From NCBI RefSeq assembly GCF_900143545.1, contig NZ_FREV01000001.1, positions 372,001 to 436,000 on the forward strand: a DNA stretch of 64,000 nucleotides, given 5' to 3'. The translations under genes and the position numbers were made by a program. Positions 63,951 to 64,000 of this stretch are shown here, piece after piece. Under the pieces are notes generated by a model. The model was not told the DNA's origin and made no database searches. It saw nothing but the letters and a program-made list of their open reading frames with translations. The DNA is from Loktanella sp. Alg231-35 (lineage in GTDB: Bacteria > Pseudomonadota > Alphaproteobacteria > Rhodobacterales > Rhodobacteraceae). Numbering within the stretch: the first letter of the stretch is position 1; each line of letters opens with the position of its first letter.

Positions 63951-64000
63951 ACACCTACTAAGCGCCTACATCGACACGAATGTGGTCCTGATCACCGCAG
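63941..64000 (+). CDS. BlaR1-like M56 peptidase, N-terminal part (cut by window end)
   Basis: Only 20 codons are present, beginning MTTEHLLSAYIDTNVVLIT, which look like the first membrane helix of an M56/BlaR1-type protein. GGAGG precedes the start. Overlap with the repressor gene and the usual gene pair support the call. The protease domain lies outside the window. Confidence 0.6.

Overview
The window is a chromosomal segment from an alphaproteobacterium, most likely a marine Rhodobacteraceae (Roseobacter group). The evidence is the ribosomal protein sequences and order, a Bzt/Aap-type amino-acid importer, a glycerol-type ABC operon with a DUF2160 protein, an ectoine-hydrolase-like gene and a FeuPQ-like two-component pair. 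I cannot name the genus. I see no rRNA, tRNA, CRISPR array or complete insertion sequence.

Bases 1-23,862 hold the end of tuf and then the S10-spc-alpha ribosomal superoperon (rpsJ to rplQ, with secY, adk and rpoA). The gene order is ancestral but the run is broken in several places. A DUF4062-type gene lies between tuf and rpsJ. A frameshifted OLD-like ATPase/nuclease (minus strand) lies between rplW and rplB. A mixed block lies between rplP and rpmC: a KTSC protein, a small minus-strand ORF, a peptidoglycan-binding protein, a TIGR02466-type oxygenase and a LysM/solute-binding fusion. A glycosyltransferase/FkbM-methyltransferase pair (minus strand) lies between rpmD and rplO. Most breaks carry terminators, candidate new promoters and short palindromes, several headed by GTAG, that resemble REP elements.

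Bases 23,945-32,785 hold rarA, crcB, an rluC-type pseudouridine synthase, a HAD phosphatase and the ATP12 chaperone, then the four-gene amino-acid importer aapJQMP (bztABCD). A stand-alone HNH-like nuclease gene follows at 33,030. A minus-strand block from 34,215 to 40,398 carries sixA, a 4Fe-4S protein, a secreted protein, argB, engB, a MOSC protein, yidC and a 55-residue ORF.

Bases 40,694-47,613 form a polyamine region: puuB-like oxidase and spuC-like aminotransferase on the minus strand, and the putrescine importer potFGHI on the plus strand. Next come a SAM-methyltransferase-like gene, an exported amidohydrolase, and an aminotransferase/ectoine-hydrolase/ArgE-like triad that could degrade ectoine by a variant route. 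Bases 54,532-57,268 hold a secreted Gly/Asn-repeat protein and an OmpR-type two-component system. Bases 57,568-63,475 hold a complete glycerol-type ABC importer whose two ATPases show complementary defects. The window ends in a blaI-blaR1-type pair.

The items most worth a second look are the immunity-like genes inside the ribosomal superoperon, the REP-like palindromes at its breakpoints, the asymmetric GlpS/GlpT ATPase pair, the long inverted repeat at the yidC start, and hairpins placed after the binding-protein gene in all three plus-strand ABC operons.
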